64,000 nt of DNA. Source: Siderastrea radians. Taxonomy: Eukaryota > Cnidaria > Anthozoa > Scleractinia > Rhizangiidae. Under the pieces are notes generated by a model that worked only from the letters and a program-made list of their open reading frames with translations, was not told the DNA's origin and searched no databases. Of the stretch, positions 52,178 to 64,000 are shown piece by piece. The DNA is taken from contig OZ024900.1 in the NCBI GenBank assembly GCA_964017195.1, forward strand, positions 27,459,929 to 27,523,928, given 5' to 3'. A program made the position numbers and the translations under genes. Numbering within the stretch: the first letter of the stretch is position 1; each line of letters opens with the position of its first letter.

Positions 52178-53388
52178 GCGAACAAAACTGTTAGGAAGGT
52201 CAACGAATTCTGGTCAGGAAACATTAAGGAGAAAAAAGGACAGACCAACCGTAAACAAGACATTGATTAGATTTAATTGTATTTTCGAGGAGAACACACT
52301 GTGTCCACCGTAAAGTGGTAGGTACTTGACCACTTCCTTCCTTGTCTATACTAACCAAACTGATACAACGTTCTCAGGTAAAAACCACATAAGCTTTAAA
52401 CAATAGGACACAATGGAATTCTGCGAAAGATATCACCAACAAACGTCTTAGCATTTTATTTATTAATGTTAAGGTATTCTCCGTCCTGAAGCATTTCCCG
52501 AGTGTACTGGATTTCTGCGTTATTCGGTGAAATGTGGTTTTTGAGGCAACACTGTGATTTCCCACTTCCCAGGGAACCACAGGTAATATCGTTTAAAGCA
52601 CATTTTAAGCCAACGCACTTCCAAATAACTGCACTGATACAATAATTATAATTATAATTATAATTATATGTAGTTACTAGGGATGTCGAATACTTGCCAA
52701 AACGCTTAAACAAATCCAGTTCTTTCGTAACCAGTGTTAGTGGCTAAAGACTTCTAAGTCGTTGGCATCTTAATCTTGAAACAGCAGCAATTTAGCGATA
52801 CTGTCATTTGTGTTTATTTTAGAGCGCTTTTCAACTGAGTCATTTTTGAGTCGTAAAACCAGAACCAGAGTAATTGACCCAACCAATCACAACAAGCATA
52901 TATCATCCAATGAGCCCGCGAAGCAAATGCATGTAACAGGCGCCAAGCGCCAAGCGCGGGAAAACACGTTTGACAAAAACACGAGACACCATTGGTTTTT
53001 TGTTGTTTCTTATGGCGAATTTTTTTAACCAATTAGAGATTAAAGTAAAGCCAAACCAAAGTAAACGCAAATAACTCTGGTCACTCAAATAAAAGTTGCT
53101 CTATTTTTGAAAGATCACAACACGCTGGATGGTTTGATTCTGCAGAACTTCACCAGATTTGGCAATACCACATAAATAGCAGAAACTGAGGACGCGCTCT
53201 CTTGGTCTCTGCTGGAATGAGAATAGACAGAATGGGTATGATCAGCATTATTGGAATATGAAACAAGAAAAAAAAACGATCTTTCCAAAAATGGGCTGGA
53301 ATCTGACCCCTGATCACGTAGTGATCTACAACTTAAATGACCACATCGTGAGACAAACGATATACACTTTATTATTAATTTTAAAGTA
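52178..53388. other. Gene-free DNA with a TAATTA microsatellite
   Basis: Contains an (AATTAT)n microsatellite at 52641-52669. Otherwise no supported feature; frames here overlap one another on both strands without recognisable motifs. Confidence 0.5.
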
Positions 53389-54055
53389 TTACAGTCAAAA
53401 TACTCAGCGCGTTCCTCTCATTATTTAGGAATGATTTTCATTAATCGGGAACGGATTGCATTATTAGAATCAAAAGTTGTCAAAATTATAATCAAAATTA
53501 GAATTGCATCATTAGAATCAAAATCATTTTTAAATTGAAGATTGCAATCTTCCAACGGTAGATCATTCGAAGCAACGAATGTTGATCGCATCGTTACTTA
53601 TGTAAACCAAAAGTCAGTACATGCAAAAACGAAAACCGTTGGCGGCTGTTACTGTGGGTTTGACATGACAGGGAATTTGTCTCAATTTTCAGGAACATTT
53701 CTCGTGCACACTTGTTTTTCAAAAATATTCTTCTTCACAGTTTTATTTATAACGCCTTATTACAACAGACTGCTTCTTCACGTGAAAAAGTACTGCGTTT
53801 AATATTTTGTCGAGCGAACACAAATCAAATCAGATACAACAAGCCACCAACAGTCTTTGCCTTTTGCACGTGAACATTCGCCTGATGACAATTAACAAAC
53901 CAATTAGCATTCCTCATTTGGAACAAGGCTACCGTTGGAACATTACAATATTCAATTTGAAAGTGGAATTTTGATTCCAATAATGCAATCCGTTCCCGAT
54001 TAATGAAAGTCATTCCCAAATAACAAGCGGAATGAGCTGAGTATTTCGACTGTAA
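53389..54055. mobile_element. About 670 bp long-TIR MITE
   Basis: Arms of about 85 bp. Left TTACAGTCAAAATACTCAGC, with TTTCATTAATCGGGAACGG and ATTGCATTATTAGAATCAAAA; right the complement, ending TCGACTGTAA. The left arm's last motif is repeated once more inside (GAATTGCATCATTAGAATC near 53500). Non-coding. Confidence 0.75.
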
Positions 54056-57000
54056 ATTTTGCAAAAGCCTAAAGCATATATAGTGTAGTATATTAACGGC
54101 TGCTGGCTCAAAAGGCTTGGCTATAATGCAACTATATCAACCTTTTTGTAATTCTTTGCCATATTCTGTAATGGCGAACTCGAAACTAAACGAAATTTTA
54201 ACTCTGCATGTCAAACTTCTGAGTAAATGACACTTTTTCAGACGAAATCGTCTTCAATTTGATTTCCGTCGGCTTGTTAAAATCGCGTAGAAGTTTGATC
54301 AATGGTTAAGTTCTCAGAATTCTCCTGCTTCCGTGGATAGTTTTTATTATATATTTTTTCTTCTAGTATGACCGTCATTTTAAAGTTTTCTAATATAACA
54401 CCAGTTCATCTGTGCATAATGGTGATTCAAATGGCCAGGTGATATCAGTCAGGCCTAAGTTGTTCATGACACGACAATCCCGCCTGATTTGCAAAATCCC
54501 TACTTTTATCAGGACTTAAAAGTAAAGCAAAGGACATTCAGTAGATTGAATCCGCGAATATATATATTTTACTAATGGGTCACTGCTATTTAGTGCTTCT
54601 GTGTTCACTATTTTGGTTGATTTCCACCATGTAACACAGCCGAGTTTCTTTTAAATTGCCGGATCCATGTAACACAATAACATTTGTAAATACCAATATA
54701 GCCTTCTTTAGATACAATAAATGATATATTTTGCCTTGGGGCTAATCTTGCAGATTAAATTATCTCGATACGAATCCGTCAAGATTGTTTCATAGACAAG
54801 CTTATGTGATACGTCCAAATGTTTATCATATCGCTCCCCTACTACTACGTTAAATAGCCATGTCTTTTCACGTCAGAAAATACACAAACGAAATTTTCCA
54901 TTGAAAAATCAAGTGAAAAACGCTATTTATTGTAATAAAAACAATCCAAATTATTGTTTTGCAATGACGTCGAAAAAAATGGAATTCAATGGTCAAAACA
55001 TAGTTTTTGAGCGTTACTAACTTACCCTCATGAAAAAAAACAACAATACTAAAAAAAACGCACTTTTATATTACAATACAAATACAATTGAAGATAAATG
55101 AAGTACAAAATTATATTTGATTTGTCCGCTGTATTTCTTAATATAAGAACCTAGGTAATCACGTTTAGCACAAAATTCCGGAGGGGAGGGTTCTTAAAGA
55201 ATAAAATGAGTGATAATGTTCCGAAGTATTCTCAACTCTTGATATTTTGCATGGCGAGCAACTTTCCATCTGTTTTCCTGGGGATCTCCTTTTCGATGGC
55301 TGCAAATTTGAGATTTCGCAGCATTTGGCATTTGGTTATATAATAGTTTACAAAGTTGATTATCTTTAAGATCACTTGTCCCATAAGCATTTGTTTTCTA
55401 TTGGGGGAGGGGTGAAATTATCAGGTTTTATTTGCATTTCCCGCCACTATTCCTCCACCCCCGGAAAAAGGTACCGCATCGCTTAAAGAGACCGAATGTG
55501 CCTTATTTATAATATTATGTAAAGCCTTCTAATTGCAAACGAAGTCTGTCGGCGAATCACAGACTATATCATCAACAAAATGATAGTATTGTAACGACAG
55601 GTGTTGGCTCGGAATTAATTTACACTTCTTGTTTCTTCGTTAGATCATTTAGGATACGAGGCGAGGTTGTTTTGGAGTAGAGCTGTGTCGTTTACTATTT
55701 AGGCCTTATAAGGATCAAGCCGAAGGGTGAGTTGAGTCTTCGCTTGTTTTGGTTCTGTTCCACTTTATACAATACTCTTTAAGTAATCACAGCATGTTAA
55801 AGACGAGAAAAAATTCTTAATTTTGCATTTGCATTTCTGCTCGTCTGAGATTATCTGATTTTATTGTTGGAGCTATACTTTAAACAGAATTCCTTCTCAG
55901 GTCACTCATTTCCTAAAAGAAACGGTTATCTAGATTCTACAAATATATTGCACGATTCCGTGTATCTTTGATCTGAATTAGTCATCGACGCAAAAATTCA
56001 AAATCAGACATTGTAAACCTTAACTGAGAGGAAAAAGCAGCCTTGTTTAGTTTTTGTTACGGATTGTTACCAAAAAGAGTAGAGCTTTTTATTCCATGTT
56101 CGCAGAATATAAAGATTGAATGGTTGTTTCCTGTTGAGTTTTTAATTTCCAACGCATAATTAATTGTGCAAACCTTTCTGACAAATCTAAAACAAGACCA
56201 TTCCCGACAAATAAACAATCACTTTGTCACTTCGTGCGTTCACATAACATTTTCATCTACTGTATATTGAAATATTGGTCATGCATTCATGTTATTCTAC
56301 CATCTCTCGTTTCATTTTCAAGTTACAGTTGAGTTCAAAGAGTTGATTTAAAAGCACCAAAGATTACTTTTGATAATGAAAGGAGAATGTAAATTAATAT
56401 GCAACACTAAAGAAATGTATAATTGCTCCTTGCTTTCGTCGTGTTGTTTACGATTAAGAATCTTAGTAAGTGTATAATGGGAGACCTTGCAAGCAATTTT
56501 GCGTGTTCGGCGTTATAAGCTTTTAATTTTGATCATAATCAATTCGTATTTTAGAGAAATTTCAGCCTGAGGAAAAAATTTCAGACAAGACCGTCAGATT
56601 AAACTTGGCTGTAATATATAACAAACTCTGAAAGATTAGATTAACAACAACGGCTGCTAAAATTCTGGTATGATGTTGTAAACTAAAAAAACCCGCAGGT
56701 CTGAATTTCTGTTAATTTGCATAATCCAAATGAACACTTCGGAAATCCGACGGGCTACACTATGCTTTTCTGCCAAAACTCCATTTTTTCCCTGGGGCAA
56801 AGTTTCATTGGAATGAAAAATTGCTGATGGCGATATTGGAATGAGGTTTTGCTTTACCCAAACACCTTTATATTTTCACGGGAGTCTATTTTCGCGCCTT
56901 TTCCTTGTCATTTAAGGTTCATGAAAATTATACCCACGAAAACATAAAATTAACGCATAGTGCTCTAAATGTGAAGGCGTTCCTTTCTTTCCTGCTTGGT

Positions 57001-59794
57001 TGATAATTGTGCCCACATTGGCCGGTCAAAACTTGTTTTTCGTTATTGCCATTAGTAATTTGGACCCTGTGTTCGAACGTGACTCGTTCAAAATTGCAAA
57101 CATTTTCCCTACGGAAATTCTCCCGTCAACTGTTTTGCATTACAAGCCCTGCGAACATAAAAATTATTCAGATGGTCGTAGTCTCAAAACAAAGCGATAT
57201 CAGAAAAATACAGACACGATTGCATGGTATCATTACAGTACAGAGTGGAATATTCTTGCATGTAAGACGGATAAAGGGAGCCGGTTTAAATTAGTTTTTT
57301 CCGGAAGCAAGTTGCAAAGAAAAAATAAATAAAAAATATCCTGCGATTGTCCACATAAAACAAGGGAATGAAAGAAATCAAACAAATAAGCAAAGAAGCA
57401 ATTACAGATTGTTCGTACGTTTCTTGATTTTATACTGGTTTACACGTCTACGAAAATCTATCTAAATATTTTGAAAACATTACTTAAAAATCTCAGCAAA
57501 ACATATGCATAGACGAGCCAATACGTTGATTTTAATCGCTTTAGAAACTTTAGTACACTTTTGTTGAATGAGGTCTTTTTTCTGTATATTTCAGTTTCTA
57601 TATTAAGTCCCAAAATAACATTATATGAAGAAGCTCTGTAATACAGAGCTATATGCCTCGTCAGCGGACAAGCATTCCAGTTAGCTTCTGCCAGATAATT
57701 TGCTCCATTCATCTGAAATAAAAAAAAAGCTTTAATTCTCTTTGTTGTCGCTCGTCAGATATTGATTTTTAGATTGAAATACAACATGGTCATCTGCGTA
57801 GTGTTTTTTTTTTTTTTTGGACTGGTTTTGAGCAATCCAGGGTAAAGATCTCTGTGTGAATTATTTGAAAAGAAAGGATGCTTTTCAGTCGAAGAAATAA
57901 ATGAGGGAGAACGTATTCACTGTCACTCAGGTATTATGTTAATCACAGCACCACGGAAAAATCAACAGTTTGAATGTGACCTCACTGGAAATTCTGGCAG
58001 TGAAGTTGAGATCCAGAGAAAGGGACGAATTTTTAGTCATATTATATGAACTGTTCAAAGATGACACTTTTTTTATCAAAACGGATTCATCTTTCATCCG
58101 TTCCAAGGGTAATAGATATCTCGTTCTCCCTAAGAACGTCAAAACATCGACAAGTAGACAAGACGAGCGATGATACACAAAATCAAACAACTAACCTCTA
58201 CTGCACAAAAAGAAACGTAAGACAAGGGTTTGAGATGGAAGAGATCGGCGCAGTTGATTCTTCTTTTATATAATGTCTATTTCGAACTTAATTTAGTTAA
58301 GTTTGAATAAAATCAGGTCAAATTTTCGTTTGAGCCAGCCAATCCAAATTAGTTCAAGTACCTGGAAATAACCCCTGACCAACCCCCGCCCCCCACTTCC
58401 CGTCTACCTCCTACCTGAAAACTGCCTGCCATAATTTAATTAGCATGTTGCATTCGTGTCGCTCTTTAGGTGTAGAAAGACATTGGAATGAGGTTATATC
58501 ATTACATTCAATATGAGCACATGACAGCTTATTAAAGTTTGATCCCCTGGGAGCCATGTTTTGTCATCAAATTTTCTAAGGGGTTCTTTTTATGGAGGAA
58601 AGTTGAAGGCTTATAGTAGATAAACAAGACAAAATGATAACCGACCCCAATTTAGTTTCTGGTCATGAACATCACTTAATCCCGGTTCCCGCACCTCAAG
58701 CTGGTGGAGCCCGACTCTTTGTCTCGTCACGTTTTCTGTTGCAAAATATTTTAAAAGCAAAATGGCGAATTTCTTTCTCGCCTCCCGTAGACCTTGAACA
58801 GCAGCCGAGAGAAACACTTGGAATTTTTTTCTATCACTTCAACATCAACTTGTTGAAATGCTGCGTCATTGGAGTGTTTGGACTTTCAACAAATGTGATC
58901 CTTTTTCAGACCCTTGTGAGCGTGCCGATAGATAAGAGAATACTGCACATACTATTATGTTTCACTGAAACTTAAGACGTGCAAATTGGTGGCCATTGTG
59001 TTAGGGAAACGGGCTTGTTTTTGTAAATAAATCAGTCGGTAAAGGTGTGCAGCATAAACGTACTCTTTAATATATGAGAAAAACTGTTGTTACTGCAGAC
59101 AAAGCATTCACTTCTAAGGTAAGTTTTAAGCTGATTTCATTGAGTTTCTGCTTCGTGAAGGAGAGGAATTTGGTTTTGAGAGCTAAGTGTGTGAGTACTA
59201 TCCTTAGAAAAATATTCCAACAATTTCCCCGTCATGGAAGTTTAACTACGTTTAGTCGTGTTTAGTAACCGTAGCTGATTCAGAATTACTTGATTGTGAG
59301 CGATGTGGTTCGGTATGTAATCGGTTTTGATTCTCGGCAAACAGCGTTGATTAGTTGGTTAATTGCGACATGATTAAATGAGTGTTCACGAAGGTTTTTT
59401 AGTGACAGCAATTCTTGAAGTTGCGATCTCCAGTCTAACGATATATTTACTTTCAGATTGTTCAATAAAAATTGATTTTCTCGATCGCTGACAACACTTT
59501 CCCTCTGAGTACAAATGTTTATCCTGGTCCCAGAGGTTTCTCTTTCTTCTTCTCAAACGAAATTGAGCTCAATTTCAATTGACCAGAAGAAATCTCTGGG
59601 GCTAAAGTAACAAAAGTTCAGACTTACAGAAAACACCCACATATTTACTCTTTTAAGTGTTGAAAATGAAACGGCAGACCAAAAAGTACTGCCCTGTAGT
59701 CTCTTCGGAATGCTTCCTTTTTTAGATTTCATGCAGACGTGAGAGTTAGATCTAACCACACTTCACAGCTGGGTATATCCGTGGTGTCGCCGCC
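54056..59794. other. Gene-free AT-rich stretch
   Basis: About 5.7 kb with no recognisable exon, RNA gene or clear transposon ends. The largest frame (57000-57332, 110 codons) opens with TTG and has no motif I recognise. A 113-codon ATG frame at 58634-58975 carries a hydrophobic patch, but no family resemblance or splice support. Confidence 0.4.
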
Positions 59795-59797
59795 TTA

Positions 59798-60167
59798 GAG
59801 GCTGTTTACATGGAGGGAGGAAGATATCCTAGCACTAGGAAGATCATAGAAGGCGAAACAACTTTTCGTTTGATTTACATGCAAAAAATTTCGGTCGGGG
59901 TGGTTGCTGGAAATCAAATAAAACTGTCGGTCTTTAGCAGCTGAATGCCTGGCCGCCGTCATATTTGTTTTTCTGTCCCTAGCATGCTAGCACTAGGATC
60001 TTCCTATCTCTCAGCTAGGAAGATCCTAGCACTAGAAAGATCCTAGCGCTAGGACCAAGTACAACATTTTGCATGTAAACTGAATACAGAAAACATGGCG
60101 CTAGGATGATCCGCCTTCTAGGATCTTCCTAGCTCTAGGATCTTCCTCCCTCTATGCAAACAGCCCC
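59798..60167. mobile_element. 370 bp PIF/Harbinger-like MITE rich in CTAGGATCTTCCTAG palindromes
   Basis: Flanked by TTA on both sides (59795-59797 and 60168-60170). Ends GAGGCTGTTTACATGGAGGG and its complement, finishing GCAAACAGCCCC. The interior repeats CTAGGAAGATC and CTAGGATCTTCCTAG at least six times, mostly near the two ends. No coding capacity. Confidence 0.8.
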
Positions 60168-60740
60168 TTAGAGGAAAGGCTTTATTAACGGTTTTCTCTG
60201 TTCACAATAGCAATTAATTACGGTGTTAAAGACTTCAAAATTCCGGCTTAACGTTGTAAGAATTTTTTTCTGTAGAGCGATTTCTTTAAGAGAATTGCAG
60301 TAGGGTTAGTCAAATTAATTCCACAGTAACAACGACCGACATTCGACATTGAGAAAACTTCGATGCAGTTATAGAGTGAACGGATGTCAGGGTTTGATCC
60401 GGGGTCTTTGATGATAGGTCTTGAAGTACTAATCTCATTTCTGAACAAACAAATCTTTTCTAGTTAAAGTAATGCTTGTTGAAGCTGTTATTAGAAAAGC
60501 CCGGGAGGTCAAGATGTAGGTTTAAGAAAAATCTAACAATTCGTCAGTTGGTTTCACGGGTCATGTTGGGTCAAGGAACACTTTATCCACTTCTGTTTAC
60601 TTTTGGCTATTCGGGATATTAATGCTGTCGGCACTGATTAGCAATGTGAGATCTTATCTCTAATCATTTGTACAGGTGCTCCTCCTTTTAAATTAATACG
60701 ATTCTTGAAAGCGATAGTGGTTGAAGTGGGAGTCGTACAT

Positions 60741-62013
60741 GTTCGAGTTGGACTTCGAGTTCGAGTTCGAGTTCGAGTTCGAGTTAGACTTCGAGTTGGA
60801 CTTCGAGTTGAAAAAAAAAATTTTTAAGTAACTAAGTAAAGTATACACTTAGCTCATGGCACCGTAAGCCACGTGAGTTTGCCATTTTGAATTAGCCACA
60901 GAAAGCTAAAAAGTCAGTACTGCATTGCAGTTTTACAACAAGTGAAACTTGAATTCGTTTATTTATTTCCTTGAGGAGTTAGTTCTACAGTTTGTTCAGG
61001 TTGTTGAAGGTTTTCGGAAGCTACGGACAATAACTAATAAAAGTAGCACACTTTAGTGGAGTAGGGGGCAACAAGTCTCTACCACATCAATTGATTAAAT
61101 TAAATCGGTTGTAGTTTTCATAGCGAACGGTATATAAAATGGGGTTGGAAGGCCTGCGCGACTCCTACTTCACGTCTTTGTTCGCCGCGCCTTTTCTCGG
61201 TCGTTTGACCAATTCTGCTTCTTGTGTTTTTGTATTGGGTTTCGTATGGAGGATTTTTCCAAAGTGACTGAATTGAGCCGTTACAACTTAGGCGTCGCAT
61301 TTTTAAGACTTTGATCTGGAGGTCATATCTCATCAATTTTCTGATAACCGGTGGATGCTTGTGGCTCGCACTGTTTGTTATTCTCAGTTAAATTTGACCT
61401 CTGATCGTTTGTACGACTTAATGTGGTTTTTATGCCGCTTGTGGTGGCATATTAGGTTCGTTGAATTTGGCTCGTTTAGGAACTTGATAGGGTTTTTCAG
61501 CCTCTCATCTTATATTTGTGACAATAAAGGATCTGAAATATTATCTACAACCGGGCCCGGCTTATTTGTTTAATTCTGTTGCAGGATGTTGTGTTTCGCA
61601 TCAGGGAGTGTGATCTATAGCCATCTTAATGACAAATGTTGCGCTTGGAACCATCTTCAGCATTCCGTGATTTCAAGAGATATTTCGTGACAAAAAGAAT
61701 TAAGATTCCAGGTTATAGATGTGTTATACCTTAAGGGGTCCATTTTGATTCTGCAAGGGAAGAGGCTGGAGAATGAGCTCTTTTCGCCTTCTTAGTCAGC
61801 AAGTATTTCTCGTGCGTTTTGGAGTGTTCGAATTGTTTTTTTTTCCTCCGTGTGCAGAATTTTGCGTGAAAATTGCGTGCGCATGACGATCTACGGAAAA
61901 AATGAAACAAAGATGAAAGAAAGGAAAGTAAGTAAATTCAAAGTTCAACTCGAAGTGCAACTCGAAGTCCAACTCGAAGTCTAACTCGAACTCGAACTCG
62001 ATGTCCAACTCGA
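60741..62013. repeat. 1.27 kb block bounded by inverted GAGTTCGA minisatellites
   Basis: A (GAGTTCGA/GAGTTGGACTTC)n array at 60741-60810 is mirrored in inverse orientation by (CAACTCGAAGTC)n at 61940-62013. Between them lies non-repetitive sequence with a TATA-like box (61131-61138) and AATAAA (61523-61528). Frames through the arrays give Glu-Phe-Leu repeats and are artefacts. It may be a DIRS- or LTR-like remnant or a MITE with minisatellite ends; no integrase, recombinase or reverse transcriptase is present. Confidence 0.55.
61131..61138 (+). promoter_or_regulatory. TATA-like box
   Basis: TATATAAA, directly followed by ATG at 61139 opening a frame of about 44 codons. AATAAA follows about 390 bases on, at 61523-61528. 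The pair is the layout of an LTR or a short transcription unit. No transcript evidence. Confidence 0.35.
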
Positions 62014-64000
62014 GGTTTCAGGATTCCCGGTTGAAGTCACTTGTCGGTGTGTTGTTTTAGCTATTGGTACCTTAGGGCATTTTGTTATGGTTTTGTTTCG
62101 GGGTTTGCAAATTTGGGGTGGATATGTCGGATCTAACATTGACAGTTTAGAAAATTCCCAATTATTCTATGTAAAAATTACCCTGAACGGTTTGGTTGAG
62201 AAAGGATGGCGTTTTGTTCCGTTTCGGTTCAGCCGAATTAACACTGGTGATCACGTTGTAACTATGGAAACAGACGACGAGAGGTGGCCGAATTCACACA
62301 TGTCAGAACCCAGGCTAATTAATTATTAATGTGTCCTGCTGAACAACTCTAAAAGTTGAGATAGTGATTTTCAAATGATTATGAATTTCACGAAACACGT
62401 TATTGTACTATCTTTTATTTAAAAAATAAATAAATAAAAATATCATATGTAACTGTAATAACTGTGGTTGCAAAGATATACCGGTGCGCCACGATATTTT
62501 AATAGGTATTTGAATACGTTGTCGTGATGTAACGGTGAATGTTGTGATTTTTGTCCAAACGAACTTAATGTTTTCTCAATAAAGACAAAGTCGTTTTATT
62601 TAATTGTTAGTTACTTATCAGTCACACACTTAACATGTAATAAATCAAACATTTTCCGATAACTTTATCTTTTTGTTCCAATTTGTTATGCTCTCGCTGC
62701 AACCAAGGAACAATAATCTGTAAACATTTGTATTTTTGCAACTGGAAATGAATAATTTTATGGCAGTTAAGGAGAAGTTGAATTGAAGAGAGTAAATTAA
62801 ACCTGTTCCTCCTCACATGAGTAAAACGGCAGCAATATGCTATTGATCTAACTTTTTGCGTCAAATGATGAAATCTTCAAGCACCACAATCTCCCTTCGG
62901 ACGTGCTCATACCCCCACCATGGTGAGGTATGAAGGGCACCGCCTTACTTGTGGGTTTTGTCGTGTAACAACATTTTGAAAACATTTAACCTTTAACCCG
63001 TCCGATGTGCTCTATAAGCTGAGGCAAATATTATAGGCTGTGGCACAGCTAGAGGCCTGTGACGTCATCCAAAACAGCGGCCAAGATGGCCGCCAACTTG
63101 GGTTCTACTTAACAATTAGATTATGAGCTCGAGATTTCTATCGCGTGATAGTTGATGAGGCCGAAGGCTCCCAATAATCTAATTGTTTTAATATAAATCT
63201 CGATTAATATTCCACTAAAGTGAAAAGTTTTACATCATTGCACTGTTATTTTGAAGTATAAGGCTGTGCCTGCCACTCACCTTTTCGCTACTCACTATCT
63301 TTCACGGAATAGATAGCGAGTAGGGTAGCGAATCAGATTGCAGCATTTATGATAGAACGCTAGTAGATTTATACTAATACAAATTAGAAGTTATCAAAAA
63401 ACTGCGGAAATTTAAAATTTTCATGTTAGGCGCGCGTGAAGGTGAAATGCTAAAGTGTGATCATTCTAATGAAAGGTATTGAGTAGTACTTTCTTTTGTT
63501 TATAACAATTAACTTAAAAGTTCATTACTTATCTTGATCTAAACAAAGATCCAGGTACAGACTTCTCATGTTTGTTTCAGTGATCGCTGCATGGTAGAGA
63601 GAAGTTACAGGTAGTTTGCCTATCGCCACACAAATAAAATGGTAATTTCTATAGTCAAATAAACCTTAGGAAAATATCAGTTCTGCGTGCAGGAAACTTA
63701 AGCTTATATAAAGAAATTCCCAAAAATTAGAACCTACAATTAAACATTTCATCTCATACGCCCAAAAATACTTGCAGCTCTTGTTTACAGAATATTGCTG
63801 TCTCCCTTGCGGGATAAATGCATCGTTTGCAAAGAGGGACAAAACTAGAAACGAAGCAGAAACGCAACATCAACATCATAGACGGTCCTTCTGTCCCAGA
63901 ACTCTCAGTGTCTGGAACTCTTTATCCGAATTGATTTTCTCACAAGCATCTAATGTAACACAGCTTAAGAGTCTGGTTTCAAATGTATATTGCAATGTCC
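62014..64000. other. Gene-free right end of window
   Basis: No recognisable exon. An 80-codon frame at 62087-62329 and AATAAAG at 62579-62585 could belong to an unknown transcript. A small inverted repeat (AACAATTAGATTAT near 63111, ATAATCTAATTGTT near 63174) and a perfect CRE (63060-63067) are the only structured items. The CRE is followed closely by AAGATGGCCGCC, a YY1-like motif, so a promoter near 63.06-63.10 kb is possible. Confidence 0.4.

Noticed and set aside
60380..60410. A box B-like GGGTTTGATCC
   Set aside because: No matching box A at the right distance, so not called a SINE.
61796..62008. A frame encoding a Glu-Phe-Leu repeat protein
   Set aside because: It is the translation of the GAGTTC-type minisatellite.

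Overview
The window is intron-rich, AT-rich animal DNA, most likely from an anthozoan cnidarian such as a stony coral. The basis is two conserved animal genes with small exons and GT-AG introns, plus a dense load of repeats. The repeats include short inverted-repeat DNA transposons (MITEs), tRNA-derived SINEs, and Penelope-like and LINE remnants of types I associate with coral genomes. The animal assignment is firm; the coral assignment is inference.

Only two genes can be assembled with confidence. UBE2E (+ strand, 3277-8958, six coding exons, 188 residues) is a ubiquitin-conjugating E2 enzyme. DDHD1 (- strand, 41255 down to 29889, twelve coding exons, 760 residues) is an intracellular phosphatidic-acid-preferring phospholipase A1. 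In both, every intron is GT-AG and all exon phases match. The genes converge, with about 21 kb of gene-poor DNA between their stop codons. They share no evident pathway.

Layout: 1-2700, no gene; 2700-3276, UBE2E promoter and leader; 3277-8958, UBE2E with three inverted-repeat elements in its introns; 9309-10083, a 775 bp MITE just downstream; 10084-29888, mostly gene-free. That stretch holds a tandem pair of PIF/Harbinger-like MITEs (13162-14535), a 153-codon ORF of unknown status (24083-24544), several MITEs, and a LINE endonuclease scrap near 28.0 kb. DDHD1 occupies 29889-41255. Its introns carry a large fold-back element, SINEs and a Penelope-like GIY-YIG remnant.

Upstream of DDHD1, 41.6-45.8 kb is a nested repeat cluster: a MITE split by SINEs, an alternating palindrome array, and a LINE reverse-transcriptase pseudogene split by another MITE. 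From 46 to 64 kb I find only repeats and unassigned DNA. The most unusual item there is a 1.27 kb block bounded by inverted GAGTTC-type minisatellites, with a TATA box and a poly(A) signal inside (60741-62013).

No clearly new biological system is visible. The best leads are hammerhead-ribozyme-like cores in several Penelope-type remnants, one inside a fold-back with a 14 bp target duplication in a UBE2E intron. Other leads are an apparent excess of the CRE octamer TGACGTCA, partly carried by MITEs, and a 515 bp fold-back in the last DDHD1 intron.
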